From Gammaproteobacteria bacterium (GTDB taxonomy: Bacteria > Pseudomonadota > Gammaproteobacteria > Thiohalomonadales > Thiohalomonadaceae), in contig JALOAT010000013.1 in assembly GCA_023228645.1 (NCBI GenBank), forward strand, positions 16,395 to 80,394: a stretch of 64,000 bases of DNA, read 5' to 3'. The position numbers were made by a program, and so were the translations under genes. Positions 46,617 to 54,955 of this stretch are shown one piece after another. Every line of letters begins with the position of its first letter. Position 1 is the first letter of the stretch. The notes under the pieces are model-generated. The model saw nothing but the letters and a program-made list of their open reading frames with translations, was not told the DNA's origin and made no database searches.

Positions 46617-47537
46617 ATGTCGACCATGCCTGAGGGCGCAAGCGTTCGTGTGGAAGTCGCACAGGAATGCATCGCTCAGCCGGCGTCTGATTCCGCCACC
46701 GCGTACGGCGTGCAGGGCAGGGCGAGGGTGAAGGGTCACAGCAGCATTACCGACAAGGAATTTGCGCTGTTTCGCGACCTGATTTTTGAGATCGCGGGCA
46801 TCCACCTGTCCGATGCCAAGAAGGCCCTGGTCAGCGGCCGCCTTGGACGCCGGCGGCGCCACCACGGCTTCGCCACCTTCCGTCAATACCATGACCTCGT
46901 CACACGGCAAGACCAGGCCCTCGAACGCCAGATAATGGTCGACCACCTGACTACCAACGAGACCTATTTCTTTCGCGAACCAAAACACTTCGACTTCTTG
47001 CGTGATGTGCTCATGCCGCGCTTTAGCAACGTTCCCGAACTACGCATCTGGAGCGCCGCCTGTTCCTCGGGTGAAGAACCCTACAGCATCGGCATGGTGT
47101 TGGCGGATGGCCGGACGGACAACTGGCGCCTCCTGGGCACCGACATCAGCGCGCGCGTACTCGAAGCGGCACGCAAGGGTATCTATCCCCTCGAAGACAC
47201 CGCACGCATTCCGCCGCAGTTTTTGCAGCGGTTCTGCTTGAAGGGCATTCGCTCCCAGGCGGGCAGCTTCATGGTGGACCGGGCGATCCGCGAACGCATC
47301 GAGTTCCGCCCCTTGAACCTCAACGGTGAATGGCCCGCACTCGGCCGCTTCCATGCCATTTTCCTGCGCAACGTAATGATTTATTTCAACCCGACGACCA
47401 AGGCGCGGCTGGTACAGCGCCTCATCGCACATCTCGAACCCGGCGGTTTTCTCATTACTGGCCATTCCGAAAGCCTCAACGGCATCCGCACATCACTGCG
47501 TATGGTGACACCCTCCGTTTATCAGCTCGGACGATGA
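46617..47537 (+). CDS. cheR: chemotaxis protein methyltransferase CheR
   Basis: A 306-residue enzyme that methylates glutamates on chemoreceptors using SAM. N-terminal helical domain (ITDKEFALFRDLIFEIAGI), then LTTNETYFFREPKHF, the SAM-binding IWSAACSSGEEPYSIGMVL, LGTDISARVLEAARKG and IFLRNVMIYFN. It carries about 40 extra residues at the N-terminus; a later in-frame start is possible. Its stop overlaps cheD (ATGA). Confidence 0.94.
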   Translation: MSTMPEGASVRVEVAQECIAQPASDSATAYGVQGRARVKGHSSITDKEFALFRDLIFEIAGIHLSDAKKALVSGRLGRRRRHHGFATFRQYHDLVTRQDQALERQIMVDHLTTNETYFFREPKHFDFLRDVLMPRFSNVPELRIWSAACSSGEEPYSIGMVLADGRTDNWRLLGTDISARVLEAARKGIYPLEDTARIPPQFLQRFCLKGIRSQAGSFMVDRAIRERIEFRPLNLNGEWPALGRFHAIFLRNVMIYFNPTTKARLVQRLIAHLEPGGFLITGHSESLNGIRTSLRMVTPSVYQLGR

Positions 47538-48007
47538 ACAGGGTGCGACAGGACGTTTATCTGAAGCCCGGCGAAGTCTATTTCGGGCAAGGCATCGGCG
47601 AGGTCCGCACCTTGCTCGGCTCGTGTGTTTCCATCACGCTCTGGCACCGAAAAAGCCGCCTTGGCGGTATGTGCCACTTCGTCCTTGGCTCACGGGGCGC
47701 AGGACAGGGCGACGGCCGTTACGGCGACGAGGCCATGGAACTGCTCGCGACCGCCATTCGCAAGTCCGGCACCCATCTGGAGGACTACGAGGCCGGCATC
47801 TTCGGTGGCGGCAACATGTTTCCCACGGCAGGCAACTCCGGTTTCCGCGTAGGCGAGCAGAACATCGCCATGGCCCGGGCACTCGCCCGACGCTATGACC
47901 TGAACGTCGTGCACGAAGACGTCGGCGCATACTGCTACCGCCACGTCACACTCCAGCTAACCAGCGGTAGCATGCAGGTCAGAAGCACCGACGTGCGCGG
48001 CCAGTAA
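47534..48007 (+). CDS. cheD: chemoreceptor glutamine deamidase CheD
   Basis: A 157-residue enzyme: LLGSCVSITLWHRKSRLGGMCHFVL contains the catalytic Cys and His, with GIFGGGNMFP and GVGAYCYRHV-like EDVGAYCYRHVTLQLTSG behind. It deamidates receptor glutamines and partners with CheC/CheY in other bacteria. Here only cheR accompanies it; no cheA, cheW or receptor gene is in the window. The gene ends 61 bp before the dif site. Confidence 0.92.
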   Translation: MNRVRQDVYLKPGEVYFGQGIGEVRTLLGSCVSITLWHRKSRLGGMCHFVLGSRGAGQGDGRYGDEAMELLATAIRKSGTHLEDYEAGIFGGGNMFPTAGNSGFRVGEQNIAMARALARRYDLNVVHEDVGAYCYRHVTLQLTSGSMQVRSTDVRGQ

Positions 48008-48068
48008 AGAAAACACCGGCGGAGATGTCGCAGCTGCTGGCGGACGCCCCGCCGAATACATCCTCCAA

Positions 48069-48096
48069 AGGGCGCATAATGCCTATTATGTTAAAT
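48069..48096. other. dif: dif-type XerC/XerD recombination site
   Basis: A 28-bp site. The XerD arm TTATGTTAAAT (48086-48096) is identical to that of Escherichia coli dif. The XerC arm AGGGCGCATAA (48069-48079) differs from GGTGCGCATAA at two positions. The 6-bp centre is TGCCTA. This is where XerCD resolves chromosome dimers at the replication terminus. GGGNAGGG (KOPS-like) motifs to the left mostly point towards it. Confidence 0.88.
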
Positions 48097-48138
48097 CAGC
48101 TGCACGGCCTACAGCGCATCCGGGTAAGGCCTGTCCGA

Positions 48139-48190
48139 CTGAACCAAAAGTGTCACCAACATAGACAGCAATTTCTTAATCTGAACCAAA
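48139..48190. repeat. direct repeats, candidate TnsB-binding end of the Tn7-like element
   Basis: CTGAACCAAA occurs at 48139-48148 and 48181-48190, 42 bp apart. The stretch leading into the second (GACAGCAATTTCTTAAT, 48164-48180, then CTGAACCAAA) resembles the Tn7 end repeats, which read CTTAAACTGAACAAAAT. A third weaker copy is ATGAACTGAG near 48204. They lie between dif and the KfrA-like gene, on the tnsC side. The remaining 48008-48423 sequence shows no gene. Confidence 0.45.
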
Positions 48191-48423
48191 TCTCTAAAAA
48201 AGCATGAACTGAGTCCGTAAATAATCGGCCCAACTCTTTTACCGCGCAGATCCCGGCGCAGGTCACAGCACTTCCCGTTGATCCCACTGTCTGAAGCGTC
48301 TGTAGCATCAGAATGGCCGATGGCGCCTCTGCCCACAGGCTGAGGTGAGGAGCTGTCCAGACGCGGCGGTTGCTGGGCGTTCGCCGTGGCGCTCTCCCCA
48401 GAGCAATAGAGGTAAAGACCCCG

Positions 48424-49077
48424 ATGGCTCGCGTTGCCAATGGAAAAGAAGCTCGGCAATACCATAACCGAGGGATCATCCTTGACATGCTCTCCTCGGG
48501 GGAATGGCCGTCGGTCAATAAGGTCCTGAAGGCTGGGGGCAAAGGCTCTACTGGCGATGTCCACGAGGATGTCCAGACCGTGCTCACGGAATTGGTGGCA
48601 CGTCGAGACCGACCTGATGTACCGCCGGAGGTTTTAGCCCTTGCGGAGCAAGCGTTCGACAAGGCATGGGAGCGTCTTGAGCCATATCGCGAAGAAGCTG
48701 ACCAACGCGTGCAGGTGGCGGATGAGCGAGTCAAGTTAGTTGAAAAGCAACACCAGACCGCGCTCGCCGAGGTGGAGGGATTGAAGGCGCAGATCAAACA
48801 GCTGCGGACCCAAGTGCTAGACCTCGAGCGTCGCCTTGCTGCCGAGAGCCAACGGGTTTCAGATGCGGCTGACGTTCGGAGCCGCCTTGAAGAGCAACTG
48901 CGCGAGGAACGGGCGGTTCACGCCCAGCGACAGATGGAATTGGCGGAACTGCAGAAGCGCATCGATGCTCTTCATGTGGATGCGCGTGATGCTCATGTTC
49001 AACGGACTGAGGCGGCGACACGCTTGTCAATCTGTGAATCGGAGCTGGAGCGCTTACGTGCTCGGAAGCCGGCCTGA
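48424..49077 (+). CDS. KfrA-like coiled-coil DNA-binding protein
   Basis: A 217-residue protein with an N-terminal helix-turn-helix-like KfrA domain (ILDMLSSGEWPSVNKVLKAG, residues about 17-36, with GKGSTGDVHEDVQTVL) and a coiled coil from about residue 80 to the end. Plasmid KfrA and transposon TnpT proteins share this plan. It converges with tnsC, with four bases between stop codons. It could regulate the tns genes, act as a partition-like factor, or serve in target choice; no TniQ is visible to do so. Confidence 0.75.
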   Translation: MARVANGKEARQYHNRGIILDMLSSGEWPSVNKVLKAGGKGSTGDVHEDVQTVLTELVARRDRPDVPPEVLALAEQAFDKAWERLEPYREEADQRVQVADERVKLVEKQHQTALAEVEGLKAQIKQLRTQVLDLERRLAAESQRVSDAADVRSRLEEQLREERAVHAQRQMELAELQKRIDALHVDARDAHVQRTEAATRLSICESELERLRARKPA

Positions 49078-49081
49078 CCGC

Positions 49082-50062
49082 CTACCCCTCTGTGCGCGTC
49101 GTTTCGGCTTTCGAAAAGAGCACATCCCGTTGTTTGAAACCGCTGTTCTCGACCGCTTGTTGTATGGTCTTGGCGGTTATGGTTTCGCGAGGGTCGGTAT
49201 CCTGGCAGGAAACAAGTAACTCTTCCACGACATACGTGAAGTACTGCATGGGGATCTGCAGTTTCTCATGCGCTCGTACGGCCTCTCGGAACACACTCCA
49301 AAACAGCGGCGCCATCGATTCCAAGCGCCAACCGATATCAAACGACTCCGAAAGAAAGAACCGAGTGAAGGAATACCCGCTTCCGACGGGATACTCTGAG
49401 CGGGCGACGTCATCATAGGCACGAAGGCAGTATGCGAGCTCGTCGACGCTTCGGATCCCGTGAAATTGTACCGAATGTACCATGAAGCGCCCTATCAGCT
49501 GCAAGTACTTCGCCCTGACGAAAGCTGAGCGTTGATGTTCAAGATCCGGCTGCCCGACTAGTACGACGGTTAATTGGTATCCGCGTTTTTCCAGCTCGTT
49601 CGTTATCGCCATCAGCCAACCGTACTGGTCTGGATGAAGTTCCTGCGCATCATCGAAAAACAGCACCGCTCTTCTCTGCCACGACTCTGCAATTCGCTCG
49701 CATAAGAATTCGATTAAACGCTTGCGTTTTCTCTCTGCGTTGCCGGAGCTGGGGAACTCATGGTTGACCGACTCAAGAAACCACTCCAGGAAGTGGTTTT
49801 CGGTTACCGCTCGCACCTGTTTATGGATACACAGCAATGTGACTCGCATTAGTGTCGGCATATCTTCCGCCAGCAGGACGTTCCAGTACTTTATGGCGGT
49901 GGTTTTTCCAATGCGCGACAAGCCGGTAACCATTCCACCCGAGACACGAGAGCGCACCCACCGCAAAATGTGCGAATACGCGTCCTCGATAGCGGGCGTC
50001 CCTATTCGGTACTCCCCTCGTTCGATCGGGTGGCTTCCAATCGGTATGCTTGGGCGGGGCAA
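49082..50062 (-). CDS. tnsC: TnsC/TniB-like AAA+ transposition regulator
   Basis: A 326-residue ATPase with Walker A GLSRIGKTT (residues 47-55), Walker B AVLFFDDAQEL (residues 132-142) and a sensor-like LVGQPD. TnsC joins the target-selecting protein to the TnsAB transposase and controls target immunity. It begins 12 bases after the tnsB stop. It is shorter than Tn7 TnsC (555 residues) and nearer to TniB or to short TnsC types. Confidence 0.85.
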   Translation of the reverse strand: MPRPSIPIGSHPIERGEYRIGTPAIEDAYSHILRWVRSRVSGGMVTGLSRIGKTTAIKYWNVLLAEDMPTLMRVTLLCIHKQVRAVTENHFLEWFLESVNHEFPSSGNAERKRKRLIEFLCERIAESWQRRAVLFFDDAQELHPDQYGWLMAITNELEKRGYQLTVVLVGQPDLEHQRSAFVRAKYLQLIGRFMVHSVQFHGIRSVDELAYCLRAYDDVARSEYPVGSGYSFTRFFLSESFDIGWRLESMAPLFWSVFREAVRAHEKLQIPMQYFTYVVEELLVSCQDTDPRETITAKTIQQAVENSGFKQRDVLFSKAETTRTEG

Positions 50063-50074
50063 GGGCAGAAAGCC

Positions 50075-52003
50075 TCAGAATTGTGTCTTGAGAACTCGCC
50101 TCGACGTAATCGGAGCGAGGAATTCCTCTTCCCGTATGTCGCTAGCATCCGAGTCAGGAGTCGAGAGCGTTGCCATCGGAGAAATGGCGGACACTTGCGC
50201 GATCTGATTGGCGGTCTTGCGGTTTTTTTGCGCTTTTTTCATAAGATGTTTCAGATAGATATTAACCGGATCGGCATCGTAAGGGATGGACAGACGTTTC
50301 TCTTTCACCAACCTGTGGATGTGGCGGCGCGTTTCTATTGAATGCGGTGTTCTGCTCCATGCTCCGCATGCGCGCAGATAACCCAATTCTGAGCCATCTG
50401 GCAGATAGGCAAGGATTACACGCAAATCATCGGGATTGACGAAGAGGATAAGCTTCTCCCCGATGAGTTCCGGCATACGGGCGAGAATGTCGTTTGTGTA
50501 TCGCGCGTACAGGTAATCAATGTAAGGCCTGCGTCCATGAAGCGGGTTACCATGAACCACCGCTTCAACGCGTTCAAACAAAATGGCTTCTTCTCTCTGT
50601 GCGTTGGGAGGTAACTTTCTCAGCAACTGTTCAGTTTGTTGAACATAACTTGTCACGACCTCCATGGGAGAGTGCGCAAAGAGACCTGAAGACGAGCGGT
50701 GGTTATGCTCCGCAACCGCGACATCGGCCAATTGGCGGATCTCTGCAAGATCGATTCTGTGTCGCAATGCCTTTTTGGCGCCACCTTCGCCGCGCGGGTC
50801 GCGTGGGCCTGTTCCTGCGGTTCCCGGAATGCGATGAAATACGTGCTCCTCAATTAATCCAAAGAGGCGTTCAATATAGGGGCGAGCGGTTGGTCGTCGC
50901 GCACGGCTCTCTACGAGCGTCGCACCCAGTGTTCTCGTTACTACCGCCCGCAGGCTCGCTGAACGGTGCGCCATGGCGTTGTCAAACCATAGCTCATCCC
51001 ATGCCGTCCACTGCAATTCGGGGAGGACTTCATTGGGAACGCGACCCGTTTTCGGAAACGGCAAACCTTCAATTACCTGCTCGGGCTTCAGTGGTGGAAT
51101 GAGCGAGTAGTAGAGGCACCTCATAACGTCGTGGTGGTTGTAGTCGCTATTGAGGCTGATGTAATACCCCAGAACGGCCTCACTGTACACGTCGACAAGC
51201 GCCAGCAACCAGAGGCGGTCGATAGCAACGAGATGGGTGCCCAGAGGAGTGGATATTTCGATGGTACCGTGCATATCGATACGATGACCATCGAACTCAA
51301 TGCGTTGATAAGGGCGCGCCGGGCGAATCGGAGAAGGACCCGTTCCCACGTCCACGAGCAATTGGGCATCGCTAGCGCGACCGCGTGCCCGCACAGACTC
51401 AATCATCCGGGCATTTCGCAGCTTGTTGATGTAGCGATACAAGCTACGCAGGCCTTTGTCCTTCTGCGCGAACGGATACTCATTTTCGTGAATCCCTATC
51501 CGGCGGCATTCATCAAGAAACGCGGAATGCAGTGTCTGTGTACTGATGCGGTTCTCGTGAATCTCTCGTTTGGATCCCCGCTTAAGGTACTTGTCCTCAA
51601 GAAACTGCTTGAGGCCCGGGTGTTGCTCGAGCAGCCATCCAAAAGCACCAGCTAAGCCCCCGCGGCGGCGGTAATCTGTGGGCCTAAGCGTTATGTTCGC
51701 GCGACGGCGATATTCACGGACTCGCCTGTACCCCACCAGTGCGCGGTAACCCCAGACACGGCCATCTGGGTGGAGCTCAAGACACCGTTTCGCTAACCGA
51801 ATTACAGTGGCTGGTGCGACTCCTGTGGTGCGGTGAATTTGGGCGAGCGTTGCCTCGCCCGCGAGATAAGCATCGATCGCTTGCTTGCGGGCACGGTACT
51901 GCACGTCTTTGGGAGGCGCGAGTACGCTCTCGTCCACGGTTGGCCATGGCTCGAGTGCCGCTTGTTCAGTAAGTGACCTCGTGATGGAGCGTCGCCTAGC
52001 CAT
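50075..52003 (-). CDS. tnsB: TnsB-like DDE transposase
   Basis: A 642-residue retroviral-integrase-fold transposase. N-terminal HTH domains (residues about 35-75: RKQAIDAYLAGEATLAQIHR) precede the catalytic core with Asp238 (RIEFDGHRIDMH), Asp341 (LWFDNAMAHRS) and Glu378 (RPYIERLFGLIEEHVF). A Mu-type beta-barrel and C-terminal tail follow. It cuts the 3' ends and joins them to target. It overlaps tnsA by eight bases. Confidence 0.9.
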   Translation of the reverse strand: MARRRSITRSLTEQAALEPWPTVDESVLAPPKDVQYRARKQAIDAYLAGEATLAQIHRTTGVAPATVIRLAKRCLELHPDGRVWGYRALVGYRRVREYRRRANITLRPTDYRRRGGLAGAFGWLLEQHPGLKQFLEDKYLKRGSKREIHENRISTQTLHSAFLDECRRIGIHENEYPFAQKDKGLRSLYRYINKLRNARMIESVRARGRASDAQLLVDVGTGPSPIRPARPYQRIEFDGHRIDMHGTIEISTPLGTHLVAIDRLWLLALVDVYSEAVLGYYISLNSDYNHHDVMRCLYYSLIPPLKPEQVIEGLPFPKTGRVPNEVLPELQWTAWDELWFDNAMAHRSASLRAVVTRTLGATLVESRARRPTARPYIERLFGLIEEHVFHRIPGTAGTGPRDPRGEGGAKKALRHRIDLAEIRQLADVAVAEHNHRSSSGLFAHSPMEVVTSYVQQTEQLLRKLPPNAQREEAILFERVEAVVHGNPLHGRRPYIDYLYARYTNDILARMPELIGEKLILFVNPDDLRVILAYLPDGSELGYLRACGAWSRTPHSIETRRHIHRLVKEKRLSIPYDADPVNIYLKHLMKKAQKNRKTANQIAQVSAISPMATLSTPDSDASDIREEEFLAPITSRRVLKTQF

Positions 52004-52652
52004 TGTCGCGGAACCGGAACAAGGTGCGACGGGTCAAAGGTTCTCCCGATAAATCGGCCGCTGCTGTGCCACGGTACAGCAGCGCAAAAGTCGCGCGATG
52101 GACTTCGGTCGGCGGTGCCGCAGGAAAGCACGATTCAAGCTCTGCGAGGGTAACCGAAGCACGGCTTCGCAAGTAGCGCTCGATAGCGGCGTCCAACCCG
52201 TGTCGGACTGTCCATGTTGTGTCGGCCAAGTACGGGAGAATCTTTTTCCAGTTGGCCAACGCCTGGGGATCAAGGCCCAGATCAGTTTCCGTGATCACTC
52301 TAAAGGGGATTGCCTGGGTTTCGCACCACCTCCGTGCTGCCTGAATTTGTAAGCTCGCCTCGGTAACCTTGGCCGCAGGTTTGACTTCTCGGTACTCCTC
52401 GTGCCCATTTCGATACCGAACCCACATGTCCAAAACGCTTGCGTAGCGTTTTTCGCCTAGTGCAATCTCAAACCGCACGGGTTGTTCGCAGAAAACCTCC
52501 ACTTCGGGATCGCTCTCAATAGCGCAGTAATGATCGTATTCGAGTGCACTGTAGAACCGCGCAATTCGACCGACTCTGGGACTGAAAACCGTCCACCGAT
52601 AACTCGTGGCGCCCTGGAAGACAAGCGGAACTGAATGTCTAATGGGCTGCAT
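51996..52652 (-). CDS. tnsA: TnsA-like endonuclease
   Basis: A 218-residue protein with the restriction-enzyme-like TnsA core: ALEYDHYCAIESDPEVEVFC (Glu39 region), VLDMWVRY (Asp75) and EEYREVKPAAK (Glu89-x-Lys91). TnsA cuts the 5' ends, so the element should move by cut-and-paste. The C-terminal part (residues about 130-205) is a small helical domain that would contact TnsC. First gene of the tnsABC operon. Confidence 0.88.
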   Translation of the reverse strand: MQPIRHSVPLVFQGATSYRWTVFSPRVGRIARFYSALEYDHYCAIESDPEVEVFCEQPVRFEIALGEKRYASVLDMWVRYRNGHEEYREVKPAAKVTEASLQIQAARRWCETQAIPFRVITETDLGLDPQALANWKKILPYLADTTWTVRHGLDAAIERYLRSRASVTLAELESCFPAAPPTEVHRATFALLYRGTAAADLSGEPLTRRTLFRFRDNG

Positions 52653-52917
52653 AGGTCAGCGAATCGTCTCTTGAGCTTCGGCGTACGGAAAATCCGTCGC
52701 CCGTCGTTGAGCGGGTCGCCGAGGGGAAGCGCCGGACGCCCATGGGGGGGGCATGCGCCTAAGTATGTGAAAGCCTCTCATCGCGGGCTCCCATGCGAAG
52801 CGGCCCTCCACGAGACTTGCTGCGGAAAAGAATACATCCGCCGCATTCGAAAGGCTGAGCTCGTTCGCAAGTACTGGAGTGTTTAGGCTAGCTCTGCCCG
52901 AGGCACTAAAGCAACCG

Positions 52918-53880
52918 TTAGAGCAGTCCTTCGCCGGCGTGATTCGTGAACTCCTCGGCACGCCGGATATAGATTTGCAGTGTCTGCAGCGACTTGTGAC
53001 GTGTCACCTCGCGCATTTTTGCGAGACTTGCCCCATTGAGGGCGGCGGAGGTTGCCCAGCCCGAACGCAGACTGTGAGCGGCGTACTGTTCGGTTTCCCA
53101 GCCGAGACGACTTGCATGGCGCTGGACGACCAATGCAATCGCGTAACACGAGAGTCCCGTCGGCCGCGGCGTGCCACCGCGGTAGAGCCCACGGAACACG
53201 GGGCCCGCGTCCACCCCGAGAAAGCCCCGCCATGCGCGCAGGGCGACTACCGGACAGTAATCACCGCCGTGGGGTACCGCCACGACGGAGCCCGAGCCCT
53301 CTTGGTCCGTCTTCGAGCGGCGGATGTGCAGCCGCATGCCTTGGGGCACCCACTCAATGTCTTCCCACGCGAGTGCGGCGAGTTCGGAGCGGCGCAGGGC
53401 CGCGGCAAAGCCAACGAGCAGGAGCGCTCGATCACGCACGCCGGCGGCCGTTGCAAGGTCGAGGCCATCGACCAGTGCTTTCAGCTGGTCGGCCATGAGC
53501 GGTGCCTTTTGCAAGGACGCCGTGCCATGGGTGCGTCGCACCCCTCGCATGATCCCTTTGACGAGCTCGCTTCCGGTCGGTGATTCGTGGCCCGCGGCGC
53601 GGTGGGCGAGCCGCACAGCCGCGAGCCGCCGCTGAAGCGTCGAGGGCTGGAGGCCCTCCTCCGCCTGACTGGTCAGAAAAAGCGCGACTGTTTGGGGGGT
53701 CGCTGGCAAGGTGACCAGGCGGTGGTTCGCGCAGAAGGCATGGAATGCCTGCCAATCAGCGGCGTAGGCGCGACGCGTCGCCGCGCTGTACTGAGCGTCT
53801 AGGTAGCGCTCGGCGGAGGCCGCTGTCTTTTCGAGCGCCGGCGTCAGAGGGACGGCTTGAGCAAGGAGTTTATCGGGCAT
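52918..53880 (-). CDS. tnpS: TnpS-like tyrosine recombinase (cointegrate resolution)
   Basis: A 320-residue tyrosine recombinase. The SAM-like N-domain (SAATRRAYAADWQAFHAFC) precedes the catalytic set: Arg in AALRRSELAALAWEDIEW, His-x-x-Arg in HSLRSGWATSAAL, His in VTRHKSLQTLQIY and the nucleophile Tyr in QIYIRRAEEF. It is divergent from a TnpT-like gene with a 124-bp spacer holding a core site, the plan of Tn4651-family resolution modules. No Tn3-type TnpA gene is in the window. Confidence 0.82.
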   Translation of the reverse strand: MPDKLLAQAVPLTPALEKTAASAERYLDAQYSAATRRAYAADWQAFHAFCANHRLVTLPATPQTVALFLTSQAEEGLQPSTLQRRLAAVRLAHRAAGHESPTGSELVKGIMRGVRRTHGTASLQKAPLMADQLKALVDGLDLATAAGVRDRALLLVGFAAALRRSELAALAWEDIEWVPQGMRLHIRRSKTDQEGSGSVVAVPHGGDYCPVVALRAWRGFLGVDAGPVFRGLYRGGTPRPTGLSCYAIALVVQRHASRLGWETEQYAAHSLRSGWATSAALNGASLAKMREVTRHKSLQTLQIYIRRAEEFTNHAGEGLL

Positions 53881-54004
53881 GCCCGAGAGTTTAACTATTA
53901 CTTGCGAGAATAACCATTATCGCAAGTAGTAGACCGCCAACTAAGACATACGCCACGGTTTACGTTACGATACGCGCCGTCTTGTTCGTGACCGGCGCAC
54001 CCAA
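53881..54004. other. putative TnpS/TnpT resolution site (rst-like)
   Basis: The spacer between the divergent recombinase genes holds ACTTGCGA (53900-53907) and TCGCAAGT (53920-53927), an inverted repeat with a 12-bp centre, typical of a tyrosine recombinase crossover site, and TTTACGTTACGATACG further on that may serve as a TnpT site. It also must contain both promoters. Confidence 0.65.
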
Positions 54005-54913
54005 ATGACCCTCTCGATCCGCGAAAAAGTCTTCCAGGCTGCTGATGAACTGCTCGCCGCGTCCGGCCGCACCCCTTCCATCCGCCAGGTGCTTGAGAAA
54101 ACCGGGGGCTCCTCGACGACGGTCCAGAAGTACCTGAAGGAGTGGCAAGACGAACAGGCCCGCCGCGCTCAGCAGCCCGGCTTTCCCCTCCCCGTCCAGC
54201 GCGCCCTGGGCGAGGTCTGGGACCAACTGGTTGCAGCCGCGAAGCAAGTTTTCGATGAAGAGCGGGAGGGCTACGAATCCCGGCTGCAGGTGCTCGAACA
54301 CCAAGCTCAAGGCCTCGAAGAGCAGCTTGCCGAGGCCCAGGCGCGGGCCACAGCGCGGGAAGCGGAACTCGTTCAACTCCAGAGCCTCGCCGATCAAGAG
54401 GCCCGATGTCGGCGCGAGTTGGAGCTTGAGGCCGAGGGGCTACGGGGACAGCTGGCCCTCGGCCGACAAGCCCTCGAGGCAAGTGCGCAACGTCTCGAGG
54501 AGGAGCGCAAGTCCCATCAGAACGCGGCGGACGATTTGAAGCTGGGTCATGCGGAAGAGATCGCCCGTCTGCAGCAAGTTATTGAACGTTCCGAGAACCA
54601 CCTGCTGCGCCAACTGGACGAGGCGCGCCGCCAAGTCGAGCAACTGAAGACGAGCCAAGCGGCGGAGCTTGCCGCGGTGCAAAAGAAGTTAGAGGCCGAC
54701 ACAGCCGAACACCGCAAGCGCATTGAGGCCCTCATGTTGGAACTCCGCGAGGTGCATGTAACGCTATCGCGCGAACGCGCAGAGCGGTCCTACCTCCAAG
54801 AAAAGAACACTGCGCTGGAGGCTGAACTCAAAGAGGGAAGAAAGCTGCTGGACGAGGCGCGGTCGGCCTTGGCCGTAGAGCGGGCGGCGACGGCGCGCGA
54901 ACCGGCTGCGTGA
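54005..54913 (+). CDS. tnpT: TnpT-like coiled-coil DNA-binding protein (KfrA_N domain)
   Basis: A 302-residue protein: N-terminal KfrA-type DNA-binding domain (FQAADELLAASGRTPSIRQV, then KTGGSSTTVQKYLKEW, residues about 10-46), then a continuous coiled coil to about residue 290. TnpT of Tn4651 binds the resolution site and stimulates TnpS. Position, divergence and length agree. It is related in plan, not closely in sequence, to the 48424 gene. Confidence 0.8.
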   Translation: MTLSIREKVFQAADELLAASGRTPSIRQVLEKTGGSSTTVQKYLKEWQDEQARRAQQPGFPLPVQRALGEVWDQLVAAAKQVFDEEREGYESRLQVLEHQAQGLEEQLAEAQARATAREAELVQLQSLADQEARCRRELELEAEGLRGQLALGRQALEASAQRLEEERKSHQNAADDLKLGHAEEIARLQQVIERSENHLLRQLDEARRQVEQLKTSQAAELAAVQKKLEADTAEHRKRIEALMLELREVHVTLSRERAERSYLQEKNTALEAELKEGRKLLDEARSALAVERAATAREPAA

Positions 54914-54955
54914 ATGCCCTTTCCCCTCTCGTTGTCGGTTGTATATCAATAAATT

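Noticed and set aside
48025..48207. Sixty-codon plus-strand gene between cheD and the KfrA-like gene
   Set aside because: It runs through the dif site and the end-repeat region, has no ribosome site and no resemblance to any family.
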